A DNA stretch of 64,000 nt from Firmicutes bacterium HGW-Firmicutes-2 (GTDB lineage Bacteria > Bacillota > Clostridia > Lachnospirales > Vallitaleaceae), in NCBI GenBank assembly GCA_002841495.1, contig PGZV01000005.1:347212-411211 (forward strand), in the 5' to 3' direction. Under the pieces are notes generated by a model. The model searched no databases, had not been told where the DNA came from, and saw only the letters and a list, made by a program, of their open reading frames with translations. The translations under genes and the position numbers were made by a program. How positions within the stretch are numbered: position 1 is the first letter of the stretch; the number at the start of each line of letters is the position of its first letter. Below are positions 11,007-18,943 of this stretch, in pieces.

Positions 11007-11051
11007 AATATTCAATAACAAGTTATTATAGAAAATTAGAACGGTGAGCTT

Positions 11052-13262
11052 ATGAAACAATACAATGTAATCAAACAACATGACATAACAGATTGCGGTG
11101 CTGCCTGCATTGCAACCATATCAAAACAACATGGCCTAAAAATACCCATAACTAAAATACATGAAGTAGCAGGTACTGATAAACAAGGGACCAACGCACT
11201 GGGTTTAATAAAAGCAGCTGAACAGTTAGGTTTCTCTGCAAAAGGTGTCAAAGGCAATGAAGAAGCCTTTTTCTCGGACTTCCCATTACCGGCCATAGCT
11301 CATGTGGTTGTTGATGGTACATTGCTTCACTATGTTGTTATACATAAAATCACCAAGAAGCAAGTGATAATCGCAGATCCGGCAAAAGGCCTTGTAAAAA
11401 TGTCGCCGGAAGAATTCTTCAAGATGTGGACAGGCGTCCTTATATTAATAACACCAACTAATGCCTTTAAAAAGGGGAATGAAACAAAAGGTTTGTTTGA
11501 ACGTTTCTTTCATCTGCTTATTCCACAGAAGAAGCTACTGGTGAATATCTTCTTTGCCTCTATACTGTATACAATCATTGGTATCATTGGTGCCTTTTAC
11601 TTTAAGTTCTTGATTGATGATGTACTACCCTATGGTCTAGAAAAGACGCTACATGTCTTATCTATTGGTGCCATAGTATTGATTCTATTTAATATTTTTC
11701 TTAGTGTGTTTAGAAGTTACCTACTTATATACCTTGGCCAGAAATTAGACATTGATTTACTGCTAGGCTATTACAATCACGTCATAAAACTTCCAATGAA
11801 CTTCTTTGGAACCCGTAAAACCGGTGAGATTGTATCCAGATTCCAGGATGCTTCAAAGGTGCGAGATGCCATATCAGGCACCACATTAACATTAATGGTC
11901 GACACATTGATGGTACTGGTTGGCGGTGTGATACTCTATGCTCAAAACAGTTTCATGTTTGGAATAACCGCTTTCATTGCAGTGTTATATTTTTTTGTCG
12001 TATTCGCGTTTAATAAGATCTATAGGAAACAGAACCGAGAACAGATGGAAGATAGTGCCCAGTTGACTTCTTATCTTGTAGAATCACTTAATGGTATTCA
12101 GACGGTGAAGTCTTTTAATGCAGAGAGAAAAGTGAATCAAGAAACAGAAAGCAAATTCATTAAACTGCTTGGAAGTATTTTCAAGCTTGGGCTGACAGGG
12201 AATGCACAGGGGGCCTTACAAGGCTTCTTAGACGGTGCAGGTGGCATAGCCATCCTATGGGTTGGTGCATGGCAAGTCATTAATGGGAATCTATCCATGG
12301 GACAACTTTTGGCATTTAATGCGCTTCTTGCCTACTTTTTAGGGCCAATCAAGAATCTAATCAACCTTCAACCTATGCTACAAACAGCCATTGTCGCCTC
12401 CGAGAGACTTGGAGAAATATTAGACCTTGAAGTGGAAAAAACAGAAGATGAAGCAAAGAAAATGAACTTAGAAAATCTACGAGGTACCATAGAATTCAAG
12501 GATTTGAGCTTTAGATACGGAACAAGAAAATTAGTCCTTGAAGATATTAATATCACCATCAAACCAGGGGAGAAGATAGCCCTCGTAGGAGAAAGTGGTT
12601 CCGGAAAAACAACATTGGTAAAATTATTGTTGAACCTATATACATGGGAAAAAGGGGAAATACTGATTGATGATCATAATATCAAAGATATTCAGATAGA
12701 TGTCGTAAGGGATAAGATAGCCTATGTGCCACAGGAGACCTTTTTGTTCAGTGGTTCTATATATGACAACTTAATACTGGGCCTTGAACATGGGGATATG
12801 GAACAAGTGGTTGCAGCAGCAAAGATGGCAAAAGCTCACGACTTTATTAACAACCTCCCTCTAAGATATAATACGAGGCTTGAAGAAAACGGCGCGAATC
12901 TATCCGGTGGACAGAGGCAACGCCTTTCCATAACACGAGCTATTCTAAAGAAGCCGGACATATTAATACTGGATGAAGCAACCAGCAATCTGGACTCCAT
13001 TACTGAAAAAGCCATAGAAAGAACGATAGAAGCATACACCAAGGATATATCCACCATTATCATTGCCCATCGTTTAAGTACCATCAAACGCTGTGATCGT
13101 ATATATGTCATGGAAGAAGGAAAAGTTATTGAAGCAGGTACACACAAAGAGCTGATTCTAACAGAAGGCAGATATTGTGAAATGTGGAAAGAACAAGGCG
13201 TGGATAACATCTATCAAGGGGAGAGTACAGCAAGTAATATAGAAGAAGAATATGTATCATAG
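11052..13262 (+). CDS. Peptidase C39-containing ABC exporter (PCAT) for double-glycine peptides
   Basis: A 736-residue bifunctional exporter of the ComA/LagD/NukT type. It cuts the leader after Gly-Gly and exports the mature peptide using ATP. The N-terminal C39 domain (1-135) shows the catalytic Cys15 (DCGAAC), His93 (LHYVVIH) and Asp109 (ADP). A membrane domain (about 160-450) with five to six hydrophobic helices follows. The nucleotide-binding domain has Walker A GESGSGKTT (about 513), LSGGQRQRL (about 617), Walker B ILILDEATSNLD (about 640) and the His switch IIAHRLST. All catalytic residues are intact. The start has only a weak ribosome site (GGTGAG), fitting lower expression than the peptide. 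It is followed after nine bases by the HlyD gene, so the two form an operon. Confidence 0.95.
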   Translation: MKQYNVIKQHDITDCGAACIATISKQHGLKIPITKIHEVAGTDKQGTNALGLIKAAEQLGFSAKGVKGNEEAFFSDFPLPAIAHVVVDGTLLHYVVIHKITKKQVIIADPAKGLVKMSPEEFFKMWTGVLILITPTNAFKKGNETKGLFERFFHLLIPQKKLLVNIFFASILYTIIGIIGAFYFKFLIDDVLPYGLEKTLHVLSIGAIVLILFNIFLSVFRSYLLIYLGQKLDIDLLLGYYNHVIKLPMNFFGTRKTGEIVSRFQDASKVRDAISGTTLTLMVDTLMVLVGGVILYAQNSFMFGITAFIAVLYFFVVFAFNKIYRKQNREQMEDSAQLTSYLVESLNGIQTVKSFNAERKVNQETESKFIKLLGSIFKLGLTGNAQGALQGFLDGAGGIAILWVGAWQVINGNLSMGQLLAFNALLAYFLGPIKNLINLQPMLQTAIVASERLGEILDLEVEKTEDEAKKMNLENLRGTIEFKDLSFRYGTRKLVLEDINITIKPGEKIALVGESGSGKTTLVKLLLNLYTWEKGEILIDDHNIKDIQIDVVRDKIAYVPQETFLFSGSIYDNLILGLEHGDMEQVVAAAKMAKAHDFINNLPLRYNTRLEENGANLSGGQRQRLSITRAILKKPDILILDEATSNLDSITEKAIERTIEAYTKDISTIIIAHRLSTIKRCDRIYVMEEGKVIEAGTHKELILTEGRYCEMWKEQGVDNIYQGESTASNIEEEYVS

Positions 13263-13271
13263 GAGCGGGTT

Positions 13272-14783
13272 ATGAAAGAGCAATTATTGGATATCCAAGA
13301 AATCACCTATAGTAGAGAGATGTATGAGGCAAAACCAAGACCTTTTGTATCCGTTTTTATATATTTATTCCTCATCATAATACTAGGTGCCTTCTTCTGG
13401 ACCTATATGAGTGAAATCGATATCGTAGCAAAAGGTAATGGTATCGTTAGGCCAGGTGAAAATATTAATACAGTAAGAGTTGAATATACAGGGAAACTAC
13501 AAGAAGTCAATGTGGCAGAAGGCAAGCAGGTAACAAAAGGAGATGTTCTCTATGTGATTGAGCACAAGGCCTTGCTATTAGAACAAGAAGATTTGCATGA
13601 AAAGATGGATGATATTAAGGAGAAACTGATTAGCTTAAAAGCTTATGAAAAAAGTATTATTAATGGAAAAGCATCATTTAATGAAGCAAGTCGCTACAAT
13701 GATTACTATCAAATCAAATATGAGAATTATCAGAAGAATCTTGAATATATCAGCTATCAGAAGGCATCAACAAAGCTGCAGTTAAAAAAGAGCAATCAGA
13801 CAGACGTAATCTCTAGTCAGTTAGATACCTTAAAAGAGAAATACAATAGGATGCTAACGTTAAAGCAGTCAATTTTGCAAGACGAAAATCTAATCGTAGA
13901 TACTAGTTATCATGGGCAATATGAAGATTATGCCTATACAATCCAGCAATATGAATCAGAATTAAGATACCTAGAAGCATCTTTTGAGAAGTCAAATGCA
14001 TTGTTTGAAGCCGGATATATATCTCAAAGCGACCATGAAACAGTAGGGCAGAGTCTAAGAACCAAGCAGCTGACTTATAATCAATTCAAAATAAACCATA
14101 TGACAAATCTTGAAGAAGGTATCAGGCAGACAGCAGAATCTATAACTCAATACGAAGAACAATTAAGTATTGCAAAGGTAACAGGAGAATTACTATATAA
14201 TGAAGAAGTAAGCGGTGATTCGGTTGTTGAAAAATACCGTCTCGACAATTTAGTCATGGTTCAAGATGAAATCAAAGCCTATGAAGATGAGCTAAATGGG
14301 CTTGAAGTAAACCTTAATAGTACTAAATTGCAAATAGAAGGAGCGATTATTACAGCACCAATATCCGGAAAAATCAATCTGTTGGCGGTATCCTCAAAGG
14401 GAGACTATGTATCTGTTGGGACTGAATTGCTCACGATTATACAGGATAATCAAGCAGGCTATTCTGTTGATATCGCTTTACCAAACAGTGAAGTAGCAGG
14501 TATAGAAGTGGGTGATGTCGTGAAGTTTAAATTCAGCGCCTTGCCATTTACGGAGTATGGTGAATTCACCGGAACCATTGAACAAATCAGTACAGATATC
14601 AAATCCGATAATATTGGTACGAGCTATTATCTTGTAGAAGCAAAGTTAACTGGCATAGAAGTGGTCAGCTACAAAGGTGAAAAGCGAAATATCAAAGTAG
14701 GTATGGCTTGTGAAGCGCATGTCATAAAAGAACAGAAGAAAATCTTGTACTGGTTATTAGAAAAAATCAATCTGAAAGACTAA
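13272..14783 (+). CDS. HlyD-family membrane fusion/adaptor protein (ComB/LcnD type)
   Basis: A 503-residue accessory protein that works with the C39 exporter to carry peptides across the envelope. One N-terminal membrane helix (about 25-46) is followed by a biotinyl-lipoyl-like half motif (VEYTGKLQEVNVAEGKQVTKGD), a long coiled-coil region (about 100-345), the second lipoyl half (APISGKINLLAVSSKGDYVSVG) and a beta-barrel domain. Start with AGGAGCGGG upstream. It is the last gene of the peptide island; no separate regulator such as a histidine kinase or Rgg protein lies between peptide and adaptor. Confidence 0.9.
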   Translation: MKEQLLDIQEITYSREMYEAKPRPFVSVFIYLFLIIILGAFFWTYMSEIDIVAKGNGIVRPGENINTVRVEYTGKLQEVNVAEGKQVTKGDVLYVIEHKALLLEQEDLHEKMDDIKEKLISLKAYEKSIINGKASFNEASRYNDYYQIKYENYQKNLEYISYQKASTKLQLKKSNQTDVISSQLDTLKEKYNRMLTLKQSILQDENLIVDTSYHGQYEDYAYTIQQYESELRYLEASFEKSNALFEAGYISQSDHETVGQSLRTKQLTYNQFKINHMTNLEEGIRQTAESITQYEEQLSIAKVTGELLYNEEVSGDSVVEKYRLDNLVMVQDEIKAYEDELNGLEVNLNSTKLQIEGAIITAPISGKINLLAVSSKGDYVSVGTELLTIIQDNQAGYSVDIALPNSEVAGIEVGDVVKFKFSALPFTEYGEFTGTIEQISTDIKSDNIGTSYYLVEAKLTGIEVVSYKGEKRNIKVGMACEAHVIKEQKKILYWLLEKINLKD

Positions 14784-14822
14784 TAATTGGTTAAGGCGCC
14801 AAGCTATTACTGTATGTGAATT

Positions 14823-14838
14823 TAGTGAAACTTAGTTA
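14823..14838 (+). repeat. 16-bp direct repeat, left copy
   Basis: TAGTGAAACTTAGTTA occurs exactly again at 16611-16626, where its first three bases are the stop codon of the Rrf2 gene. The two copies bracket the rubredoxin-cysK-rrf2 segment. It may be a regulator site, an old insertion scar or chance. Confidence 0.35.
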
Positions 14839-14955
14839 TAACCCTTTAAACCATAATTATTATTTCTTTTACAAGCATTTTTATAGACTGGAATTATAAT
14901 ATTTGTAGTGTTATAATGAAGGGGTAAAAAATATAGACAAACGGAGGTAATTAAG

Positions 14956-15114
14956 ATGTCAAATTATGTATGTTTAGTGTGTGGTTATGTTTACAATCCA
15001 GCTGATGGGGATCCTGACAACGGAGTAGAACCAGGAACATCATTTGCAGACGTACCAGAAGAATGGGTTTGCCCACTTTGTGGCGTTGGCAAAGATCAAT
15101 TCGAAGAAGAATAG
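14956..15114 (+). CDS. Rubredoxin
   Basis: A 52-residue electron carrier with one iron bound by four Cys in the two motifs [12 protein letters not shown] and [15 protein letters not shown], both complete. The length and the spacing of [16 protein letters not shown] are typical. Start from GGAGGT at 14943-14948. In anaerobes it passes electrons to rubrerythrin-type or other oxidative-stress enzymes; no partner is adjacent. It is too short for many gene finders and is followed by its own terminator. Confidence 0.95.
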   Translation: MSNYVCLVCGYVYNPADGDPDNGVEPGTSFADVPEEWVCPLCGVGKDQFEEE

Positions 15115-15135
15115 AGAACAGAATCATAAAAGCTT

Positions 15136-15175
15136 AAAAGCGCAAAACCGAAATGGTTTTGCGCTTTTTCTTTTA
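15136..15175 (+). terminator. Terminator after rubredoxin gene
   Basis: AAAAGCGCAAAACC pairs perfectly with GGTTTTGCGCTTTT around the loop GAAAT and is followed by TCTTTTA. Confidence 0.9.
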
Positions 15176-15185
15176 CCTTTTACCC

Positions 15186-15214
15186 TTGCAATGGTAAAGC
15201 AGTGGTGTTATAAT
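15186..15214 (+). promoter_or_regulatory. Predicted sigma-A promoter of cysK
   Basis: TTGCAA (15186-15191), a 17-base spacer and a perfect TATAAT (15209-15214) lie 55 bases before the start codon. Confidence 0.6.
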
Positions 15215-15268
15215 AAAACAAATAAACGAATTAACCGAACTAATAATACGCTAAAAGGAGAATATATT

Positions 15269-16186
15269 ATGAGTAAAATCTATAACAACTTAGTTGAATT
15301 GGTAGGCAACACCCCAGTGGTACGATTGAACAAATTAGGTCCTTCAGGAAGAAATATCCTATTAAAACTAGAGTCTTTTAATCCAGGCGGTAGTGTCAAA
15401 GACAGAATCGCAAAAAATATGATTGAAGAAGCAGAAGCATCCGGTGCTCTTAAGCCCGGTGATGTGATCATCGAACCAACCAGTGGTAATACCGGTGTCG
15501 GACTTGCTTTTATTTCAGCAGTCAAAGGGTATAAGCTTATTCTAACCATGCCGGATACCATGAGTATGGAAAGAAGGAAACTTCTCATCGCATATGGAGC
15601 TGAGTTGGTTTTAACACCCGGTGCTCAGGGTATGAAAGGCGCTATAGCTAAAGTCGATGAGCTAAAAGCAACATATCCGAATCATTTTATCCCACAACAG
15701 TTCAACAACCCTGACAATCCGGATGCACATAGAAAGACAACAGCCCTTGAGATCCTAGAGCAAACTGACGGAGACGTTGATATTTTCGTTTCAGGTGTAG
15801 GAACCGGTGGTACCATTACAGGTGTTGGAGAAGTCTTAAAAGAAAAAATCAAAGGTGTTAAAATAATAGCGGTAGAACCATCTGCTTCACCAGTCTTATC
15901 CGGTGGACAACCCGGACCTCATAAGCTACAAGGTATTGGTGCAGGTTTCATTCCTGAGGTACTCAACACCAGCGTCATTGATGAAGTATATCAGGTAGAG
16001 AACGAAGATGCTTTTGAATTCATGAGAGCATTGGCAAAAGAAGAAGGTATTCTAGTGGGCATATCCTCAGCAGCGGTAGTCAAAGCCACCATTGAGATTG
16101 CAAAACGCCCTGAAAACGAAGGCAAGACCATATTAACCTTGCTTCCGGATACAGGCGAGCGATACCTATCTATGGATATATACTAA
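15269..16186 (+). CDS. cysK: Cysteine synthase (O-acetylserine sulfhydrylase)
   Basis: A PLP enzyme that makes L-cysteine from O-acetylserine and sulfide. The 305-residue length is standard. The PLP lysine is Lys44 in GGSVKDRIA, the substrate loop is EPTSGNTGVGL and the phosphate loop is GVGTGGTITGVG. The frame stays open upstream through the rubredoxin terminator, but ATG 15269 after AAAGGAG is the real start because homology begins there. The Rrf2 regulator starts one base after the stop codon. In B. subtilis CysK binds the Rrf2 protein CymR to sense cysteine status, and this gene pair suggests the same partnership. Confidence 0.95.
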   Translation: MSKIYNNLVELVGNTPVVRLNKLGPSGRNILLKLESFNPGGSVKDRIAKNMIEEAEASGALKPGDVIIEPTSGNTGVGLAFISAVKGYKLILTMPDTMSMERRKLLIAYGAELVLTPGAQGMKGAIAKVDELKATYPNHFIPQQFNNPDNPDAHRKTTALEILEQTDGDVDIFVSGVGTGGTITGVGEVLKEKIKGVKIIAVEPSASPVLSGGQPGPHKLQGIGAGFIPEVLNTSVIDEVYQVENEDAFEFMRALAKEEGILVGISSAAVVKATIEIAKRPENEGKTILTLLPDTGERYLSMDIY

Positions 16187-16187
16187 G

Positions 16188-16613
16188 ATGATTCATATAT
16201 CCAATAAAGCCAGATGCGGCATACGCATCATGATTTATATTGCCCTTGACGCAGGCACAAAGACCACAGTACAAGATATCTATACAAAAGAAGACATGTC
16301 AAAACGCTATCTGGAACAAATTTTTGCAGATCTAAAAAAGAACAATCTGGTATCCAGTATAAAAGGCAAACATGGTGGTTATAACATAACAAGACCCTAT
16401 AACGAGATCACCGCCTATGACATCATCGTAGCACTTGAAGGTGAAGAACACACCGGTGACATAGACTCAAAAAACAAAGATCTGAACCAATTATTAGACA
16501 CCAAACTATGGCAACCCCTACAATCACAGATCCAAGACCTCTTATCAGCCATAACCTTAGAAGCACTTGTGAACGACTATGTAGGATCCCAAACCAATAT
16601 GTTTTATATATAG
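16188..16613 (+). CDS. cymR: Rrf2-family transcriptional regulator, CymR-like
   Basis: A 141-residue winged-helix protein with the family start MIHISNKARCGIRIMIYIAL and the recognition region SKRYLEQIFADLKKNNLVSSIKGKHGGYNI. It lacks the three clustered cysteines of the Fe-S binding IscR/NsrR members and has only one Cys, as in CymR. It lies one base after cysK without a separate strong ribosome site, so translation is probably coupled. In Bacillus and Staphylococcus the CymR-CysK complex represses sulfur and cysteine genes; the gene symbol here rests on this context and general similarity. Confidence 0.75.
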   Translation: MIHISNKARCGIRIMIYIALDAGTKTTVQDIYTKEDMSKRYLEQIFADLKKNNLVSSIKGKHGGYNITRPYNEITAYDIIVALEGEEHTGDIDSKNKDLNQLLDTKLWQPLQSQIQDLLSAITLEALVNDYVGSQTNMFYI

Positions 16614-16626
16614 TGAAACTTAGTTA
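16611..16626 (+). repeat. 16-bp direct repeat, right copy
   Basis: Exact second copy of TAGTGAAACTTAGTTA (see 14823-14838); it overlaps the Rrf2 stop codon. Confidence 0.35.
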
Positions 16627-16650
16627 AGATATTTTCTAGAAAATGATATG

Positions 16651-16706
16651 CTCCTTTAAAGTAGATTGAGTAAATAAAACGCTCTACTTTAAAAGGAGTA
16701 TATTTT
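16651..16706 (+). terminator. Terminator after cysK-rrf2
   Basis: CTCCTTTAAAGTAGA (16651-16665) pairs with TCTACTTTAAAAGGAG (16683-16698) with one extra A, and is followed by TATATTTTTG. Confidence 0.7.
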
Positions 16707-16778
16707 TGTCAAGAAAAAGTCAGTTTATTTGTACAACCATTTATGTTTATTTCATACGAATCCGAATGAGGAAAGAAA

Positions 16779-16971
16779 AGACAGGGATCAATCACAGTTC
16801 TACATGGAAGTAGAACGTCCTTCATTTTTGCATGGATGCAAAAAAGGAAGGATGATTGAGACCTGTCTTATCTAGACGAAATGACTACGTATTACCGAGA
16901 AGAAGTCATATAAAGCTTTTTTGCTGACCGTACGAAGTGTAAGGCAAGGAAAAGGTTTATATGACTTCTTC
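16779..16971. ncRNA. Strongly structured non-coding element (predicted three-way junction plus long hairpin)
   Basis: No reading frame fits. Outer arms AGACAGG-GA-TCAATCA (16779-16794) and TGATTGA-GA-CCTGTCT (16853-16868) enclose two hairpins: GTTCTAC/GTAGAAC (16797-16816) and TCCTTC..TTTTTGCA tgga TGCAAAAA..GAAGGA (16818-16852). Together they give a three-way junction. Shortly after, GAAGAAGTCATATAAA (16899-16914) pairs perfectly over 16 bp with 16956-16971. The region lies between convergent genes. It could be a small RNA, a long 3' UTR structure or a decayed repeat element. I do not recognise a known RNA family, and either strand could be transcribed. Confidence 0.5.
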
Positions 16972-16972
16972 G

Positions 16973-17031
16973 ATTACTACCACTACCAAAAACTACTACC
17001 ACTACCAAAAAATTACTACCACTACCTAAAA
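16973..17031. repeat. Three tandem copies of a 19-20 bp unit
   Basis: The unit ATTACTACCACTACCAAAA is repeated three times (16973-16991, 16992-17011, 17012-17031) with one or two changes, ending nine bases before the stop codon of the minus-strand rqcH gene. On the minus strand it reads as a G/T-rich TGGTAGTGGTAGT array in the rqcH 3' UTR. Confidence 0.75.
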
Positions 17032-17039
17032 TATTCCTA

Positions 17040-18788
17040 TTAATCCTTCACCAAAGTCACACCCTTAAGACTGGGCGCAACCATAAGAGAAAAATTCGTA
17101 TGATAGATTACATAACCCGGTGCTGAACCGTTTGGCTTCTTCAAGTTCTTCTTCAAAGTATAATCCACAGACACCTTCGGAGACTCACGGTCCTTAGAAT
17201 AATAAGCAGCAAGACCGGCCGCTTCTTCATATACCGCATCCGGTAACTCCTTACCATCCGCCTTAACAATCACATGAGAACCGGGGATATCTTTAGCATG
17301 AAACCACCAGTCACCACCACTTGATAACTTAGTAGCCAAGAGATCGTTCTGATAATTGTTTTTACCCACATAGATATCATGACCAAGAGAAGAACGGTAA
17401 TGCATAGGCTCCGCTTTTTGTAGCGCTTTCTTTGTTTTGGAACGACGGAACTTCAAATAACCGGTTTCCATCAGTTCCTGCCGCACTTCAAGCAGATCTT
17501 CTTCCTTAAGGGCATTGGCCAGAGCGTATTTAACACTCTCCAGATGTTCGATTTCCCCTTGCGTCGTCTTAATATGTTCGCTTAGCGCCGCCAACGTCCT
17601 TTTCTTTTTATTATATTTCTCATATTGCTTGGTTGCATTCTGACTTGGCGTTAGACGAGGATCCAGAGTAATCGTTCTGGGTTGATTCTCATGATAATAA
17701 TCCAAGACCGTAACTTCTGTATCGCCTTCCTTTATTTGATAGAGATTGGCATGAATCAGCTCACCGATAATCTTGAACTTGTCTCGGTCTTCAGTGTCTT
17801 TTAGTTGCTGTAACTGGAGATTAAGCTTCTTATAACAACGTTCCAGATTGGTTTGGACCAGTTTCCTAAGATCCACAGATTTTTGTGAGATTCTGGATTG
17901 TATGGCGTTGTTCATATAGAAGTTCTCAACCAGCGCCGATATGCTATCATAAGGGACTAAGTTCTCCTTTTGATAGAAAGTAATCGGAAAAGCACTAAAA
18001 GCAATCTGATGATCCAAAGCGTCAATAACCACAGACGGGGCATAGTCTCCTTTATCAATAGCTTGAATCAACAAGACATAGACATCATAAACAGATTGAA
18101 TCTGTTCGACACTAAGATCATCCACAACGGTAGAACCGAAAATACCGGCCCTAAAGCAGATCTCTTCTGCCATCTGAGGGCTGAAACCGGTGATGTTCTT
18201 GTATAACGCTTGTTGTAGAGCCTCTTGTCCGCGAATAATCTGTAAAAAAGCATCAAAATCCCGGATACTTAAGGGGTTCGCTTTACCTTGGTTCGGTGGT
18301 AAGACATAAGGACGATTAGGGAAGACTTCACGAACGGAACTCACCTGAGCCCCGATTCTTTTTATGCTGTCTAGAATCATATCATTTTCATCGGTTAGGA
18401 TGATGTTACTGTGTCGTCCCATGACCTCTATGATTAGTTTTCTATAACAGGTTTCACCCATCTCATCCAGATTCTGAATCTCAATCACCACAATTCTCTC
18501 AAAGTTAGGTTGTGTAATCGAGAGAATAAGACCGCCAATAAGATGCTTTCTAAGAAGCATACAATAGTTAAGTGCTGTAATTGGGTTGGTCTTGTTGGTT
18601 TCAGTTAGATGTAGACGGGGCATGCTGGCCATAGAAGAAAGCAAGAGTTTGTAATTGGTTCTATGATTTCTCACGGTGAGGATAATCTCATCCTTCTCAG
18701 GTTGGGTCACCTTGCCGATGCGCCCCCCTACAATCGTATCATTTAGTTCTTTTACTATATTAGAAATGACAATGCCATCAAAAGCCAT
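17040..18788 (-). CDS. rqcH: Ribosome quality-control factor RqcH (NFACT/NEMF family)
   Basis: RqcH binds stalled 50S-peptidyl-tRNA complexes and recruits tRNA-Ala to add C-terminal alanine tails that mark nascent chains for degradation. It was earlier annotated as fibronectin-binding protein. The 582 residues start with the typical MAFDGIVISNIVKEL; the NFACT-N domain follows, then a coiled-coil middle (about 290-440) and the NFACT-R domain at the end (YRSSLGHDIYVGKNNYQND and GGDWWFHAKDIPGSHVIV). Start with AAAGGTAGG upstream on the minus strand. The gene is divergent from the aspartokinase gene and convergent with rrf2. Confidence 0.92.
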   Translation of the reverse strand: MAFDGIVISNIVKELNDTIVGGRIGKVTQPEKDEIILTVRNHRTNYKLLLSSMASMPRLHLTETNKTNPITALNYCMLLRKHLIGGLILSITQPNFERIVVIEIQNLDEMGETCYRKLIIEVMGRHSNIILTDENDMILDSIKRIGAQVSSVREVFPNRPYVLPPNQGKANPLSIRDFDAFLQIIRGQEALQQALYKNITGFSPQMAEEICFRAGIFGSTVVDDLSVEQIQSVYDVYVLLIQAIDKGDYAPSVVIDALDHQIAFSAFPITFYQKENLVPYDSISALVENFYMNNAIQSRISQKSVDLRKLVQTNLERCYKKLNLQLQQLKDTEDRDKFKIIGELIHANLYQIKEGDTEVTVLDYYHENQPRTITLDPRLTPSQNATKQYEKYNKKKRTLAALSEHIKTTQGEIEHLESVKYALANALKEEDLLEVRQELMETGYLKFRRSKTKKALQKAEPMHYRSSLGHDIYVGKNNYQNDLLATKLSSGGDWWFHAKDIPGSHVIVKADGKELPDAVYEEAAGLAAYYSKDRESPKVSVDYTLKKNLKKPNGSAPGYVIYHTNFSLMVAPSLKGVTLVKD

Positions 18789-18859
18789 ATAATCGACCTA
18801 CCTTTCTTAAACAGTATACATAAACCACCACAAATGTGCAACAGATTCAGCCCCTCTCA

Positions 18860-18888
18860 TTGTTATTTACAGCTCAATATGATATATT
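18860..18888 (+). promoter_or_regulatory. Predicted promoter of the aspartokinase-uppP-ftsK gene series
   Basis: TTGTTA (18860-18865), a 17-base spacer and TATATT (18883-18888). Just downstream lies a perfect 7-bp hairpin GGGTCAT ggaag ATGACCC (18894-18912), at or near the transcription start, which could stabilise the 5' end or serve as a regulator site. Confidence 0.5.
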
Positions 18889-18943
18889 AATGAGGGTCAT
18901 GGAAGATGACCCAATGAACCCTATTGGTGTAGGAGGAAATCAA

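Noticed and set aside
15044-15268. Long N-terminal extension of cysteine synthase reading back through the rubredoxin gene
   Set aside because: It crosses the rubredoxin gene in another frame and a strong terminator; homology, ribosome site and promoter all support ATG 15269.
16973-17031. Tandem repeat as a CRISPR array
   Set aside because: The units are directly adjacent without unique spacers, only about 20 bp long, and no cas gene is present.
18836-18943. 36-residue N-terminal extension of aspartokinase
   Set aside because: The promoter and a hairpin lie inside it, and the family start with a good ribosome site is at 18944.
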